Shown here in pieces: positions 61,101 through 64,000 of a stretch of DNA of 64,000 nt (its first letter is position 1; every line of letters begins with the position of its first letter). Source of the stretch: a virus; the IMG/VR virus record IMGVR_UViG_3300035523_000117, positions 1 to 64,000 of that record; one strand, 5' to 3'. The notes under the pieces were generated by a model that had not been told where the DNA came from, did no database searches, and worked only from the letters and a program-made list of their open reading frames with translations. The translations under genes were made by a program, and so were the position numbers.

Positions 61101-61972
61101 AGGTAGTCGTTGTCGGCGACGAAGCTCCCGTCGCGGTCCTTCCCGTCCCAGTCTTGAGATAGGGGCACCCTCGCCTGTCCACCGCCTGAAGGCACAGTCG
61201 CCTCTGCTGAGAGGGTCCGAATCGGGAGGCATGTGACGGGATCGATGACATCGAACGCGTAGCGGATCGTCGCCGGCTGGTCATCCATGAGCCGCACGAA
61301 TGCCTCCGCGCTTAGGACCGACCGATCGAAGGCACTATCGTGGTTCCTCGGCGAGATTGGGTCGGGCGAGTCGGCGAGACCGCCAACAGAAAGCTTCAAT
61401 TTGTCTGGCGCGGCCGTCCCGGGCCCAACAGGGCTTTTCCCGGAAACTTCGACTCGCAGACTGCCGTCATGCTGGGACTTGAACCGAGCGTTCAGCACGT
61501 GGGCGCCAGCTGCGACAAGCACCGGGAGGCGGACAGTGGTTCCGGGCACCAGCCTCTTCTCGTCTAGGAGAAGACTGCCATCTAGAGTCACTTTGCCGAA
61601 CAGCACGCGATCGTCGACCACTGTGGCGACCAAGCAGACGCTCGTCAGAGCAGGAACCGAGAACGGGAGATCCAGCCCGTTCGCCGCATTGGTCGTTCCT
61701 GGGTCATCAGCGACATCTGTTGGGCCAGCCAGCAAGACGCTGTCGGATCCCGGCACGCAGACGTAGGGGTCGGCCACTCCGCTCGGCTCCGGTGCAGGCG
61801 GCGAAGACCAACCGTCGTCGACGACCGAAAACCCGCAGTTGGGCTTGCTGGGGTCGCCAGTTACTGGAGGCTGATTCGACGGGGCACATTCCACGAGTAC
61901 CAGCAGTCCGGTCAATGCAAAGATGGGGCGTCGAAATGCCGAAGCGGGGTACCGCCGATAAGCTAGGTTCAT
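58190..61972 (-). CDS. Subtilisin-like (S8) protease lipoprotein with a C-terminal beta propeller
   Basis: A 1,260-residue secreted protease. A lipoprotein signal (FALTGLLVLVECAPS) is followed by an N-terminal region with a flagellar-hook-like FlgD fold pattern (LSQDWDGKDRDGSFVADNDY) and Big-like strands. A Cys-rich insert (CSASSHCSSGICDSGTCAGC) stands before the catalytic domain. All S8 residues are present: Asp in KVAVLDTGCDENHPDL, His in DSDGHGTGVIGVIAA and Ser in FSGTSAAAPMVSA. The last 350 residues form WD40-like blades (LEFSHDGSLLAMGTRG, VNRVAWSRDDRRLAVACDDG). It probably acts in prey degradation or in surface protein processing. Intact over 3.8 kb. Confidence 0.88.
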   Translation of the reverse strand: MNLAYRRYPASAFRRPIFALTGLLVLVECAPSNQPPVTGDPSKPNCGFSVVDDGWSSPPAPEPSGVADPYVCVPGSDSVLLAGPTDVADDPGTTNAANGLDLPFSVPALTSVCLVATVVDDRVLFGKVTLDGSLLLDEKRLVPGTTVRLPVLVAAGAHVLNARFKSQHDGSLRVEVSGKSPVGPGTAAPDKLKLSVGGLADSPDPISPRNHDSAFDRSVLSAEAFVRLMDDQPATIRYAFDVIDPVTCLPIRTLSAEATVPSGGGQARVPLSQDWDGKDRDGSFVADNDYLYSVTATLVPAGGGPQETAHSYFQKVRVDNTPPRVLITSTVPSDVMVPNTSITLEGTIEDDSLVNSASLTVAADGLPPTTQSLALSPDGRFSVAIALRADPGKTFTINRLSVSASDLVANSFTVEKVVIVAQRYWVNEVFVKLAAGVQPESVNAPIGATMKLQLDAALGWFVMELPPTVTLAEGLIHYDTSPGVIGESPVPVTRVNAVVPNDPVWPAVRPAWDVEATAPALRNARFAASNPTTPCPENPDFGKSCSASSHCSSGICDSGTCAGCLPGAWDYLADRGIAPYTTSGAVQQVKVAVLDTGCDENHPDLIPNLDLSIDGTLRWFNPLPYENSTQGPSPMDSDGHGTGVIGVIAAAGNNGIGVTGGAWNVKALNLRTSVIANIDNNVLISSVNDPAGGIQAIKLAKVAGARVVNISWGLAVEDAGASILNLLWPYPDIFDNFENDMVFVIAAGNATTDNDRHANFPAPKQGGQNVITVGATDASDALAGFSNFGARTVQLAAPGTEDQLVTTFVTHHVPIDNRHTNWRFGTAAGGSGGNGDYGQFSGTSAAAPMVSACAALILQLHPDFKPYQVRAAIQRGVDRIPGLAGKVEWGGRLNCYEALRASDTLFPTVSIVQEQRVAPNDVLTLEFSHDGSLLAMGTRGQALGNDAQVVVIERAALEAGSIPNEAVVFRRKFGDHSVNRVAWSRDDRRLAVACDDGHLYLLDATSSGFPELASFTSPGIFPIRDASWGPAGPASEDLFFITKNEPSIFRANANGTVSTVASAVMARLQPECLAVSSSIAAVGTGNDSFAYWPRLFEPLLSVSTASIGNQTACALSPVTGEIVLGTARDRLSGPAEVLFFDPWDTSTESRPRISLEYTSLLQLANHVDKLAWTTDGEFLGVVTETFLGLFWVGDHSYAPITVYSDVHGDPFPDVQRSRSLAFSTPASLPGGGTRTLLVVGYADDLVAPRPNLRVLTLDFR

Positions 61973-62167
61973 AAACGATCCCTCCCTCTGTCTTGACCTC
62001 GAACGCCGTTCTCGACAGCAAGACTACCGCGCCAAGGACAAACAAGCAGCCCTGGCCACCGAGACGCAGAGCACCGCCAACCCTCGAAGACGTAACCTAC
62101 ATGCGAGGCGAGCATCTCTGCGCTGAGTGAGGCATGTGGCGTGCCGTTGGGGGGGCTTCGACTTGCA

Positions 62168-62595
62168 TCAGTCGAGCGCAAGAGGGTCGTCGCTGCGGAC
62201 GGAACTCCAGGTACTTCGTTGCTCGGCCCAGTCCGCCCGTCGTCCCGTCGCCCGCAGGTGGATTGCCGTGATGGGGTCCGGCCCGGCGTCGATCGCCGGG
62301 AGGAACAGGATGGCCTCCTGGATGTCGGGCGCGAGCAGGGTCAGCCCCATGATCTGCGTGACGCGCGCCCGCGTGAGGCCGTAGCGTCGCGCCAGGTCGG
62401 CGAGGTCCTTCGCCTCGCCGCGGTCGAGCATGCGCTGGAAAAAGTGGGCCTGGACGAGAAGGCGGGTAACGCGAGGAACGCGTCCGGCCACCGACTCGGG
62501 TGCGTGGCGCTCTCCCTCCTCGAGCTTCCTGCCCCGGGAGGCACCGCCCTGCCGCGTCAGACACACCTTGAACTTCACCGTCGTGTCGGTGTCCA

Positions 62596-62596
<1 letters not shown>
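62168..62596 (-). CDS. Small HTH protein coupled to the second recombinase
   Basis: A 142-residue homologue of the HTH protein at 5,323, with DLARRYGLTRARVTQIMGL and TLLAPDIQEAILFLPAID. It overlaps the recombinase stop by one base (TGATG). It marks the left edge of a second integrated element. Confidence 0.7.

Positions 62597-64000
<1,404 letters not shown>

Overview
The window is GC-rich and codes for many Cys-rich or Asp/Ala-linker lipoproteins, a large YD-repeat protein and secreted proteases. That combination suggests a myxobacterium-like (Myxococcota) chromosome; this is inference, as there is no rRNA or other marker gene. No tRNA, rRNA or CRISPR array was recognised.

Layout. (1) 1-5.1 kb is a chromosomal accessory segment. 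It holds an ECF sigma factor overlapping a sigma-partner/Panacea-like fusion, a protein with a TGT-type zinc signature, and a divergent pair made of an HD-domain dNTP triphosphohydrolase and a nucleotidyltransferase. (2) About 5.3-45.2 kb is an integrated contractile-tail phage. Its left edge is a leftward operon of DUF2924 protein, large serine recombinase and small HTH protein. A WYL regulator follows, then a rightward early block: two sigma-like proteins, an ssDNA-binding-like protein, three nucleases, an SF2 helicase and a primase-helicase. After a regulator and a ParB-MTase fusion comes a Mu-like head and tail block: terminase, DUF935-type portal, ClpP-like protease/scaffold, gpT-like head, sheath, tube, chaperone with a -1 slip site, tape measure, baseplate and fibre. 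No lysis gene and no Mu transposase were found. Four lipoprotein genes, two of them on the opposite strand, are interleaved among the virion genes. (3) 45.6-62 kb is again chromosome-like: a YD/RHS polymorphic toxin with a probable exported immunity protein, secreted lipoproteins, a 983-codon protein with repeated beta domains and winged-helix segments, and a subtilase lipoprotein. (4) From 62.1 kb a second HTH-recombinase module begins and runs off the window.

The most striking feature is that many phage genes are broken, and every break that can be resolved is a single extra nucleotide. There are sixteen clear cases between 13.3 and 40.7 kb and one more inferred near 10.6 kb. No single-base deletion is needed anywhere. 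Two genes carry exactly three extra bases and so return to frame. Nearly all extra bases can be placed exactly between two codons. The long genes on either side of the phage are intact. Long-read consensus error in a low-coverage prophage, insertion-biased decay and recoding are all open explanations.

Other signals outside ordinary genes: a roughly 41-base element in three copies in front of phage operons; a perfect 18-bp inverted repeat after the primase; an 11-bp-phased TAAGT array before the methyltransferase; five tandem 10-bp NTGGTCGNNN units; and a 103-bp direct repeat near the right end.
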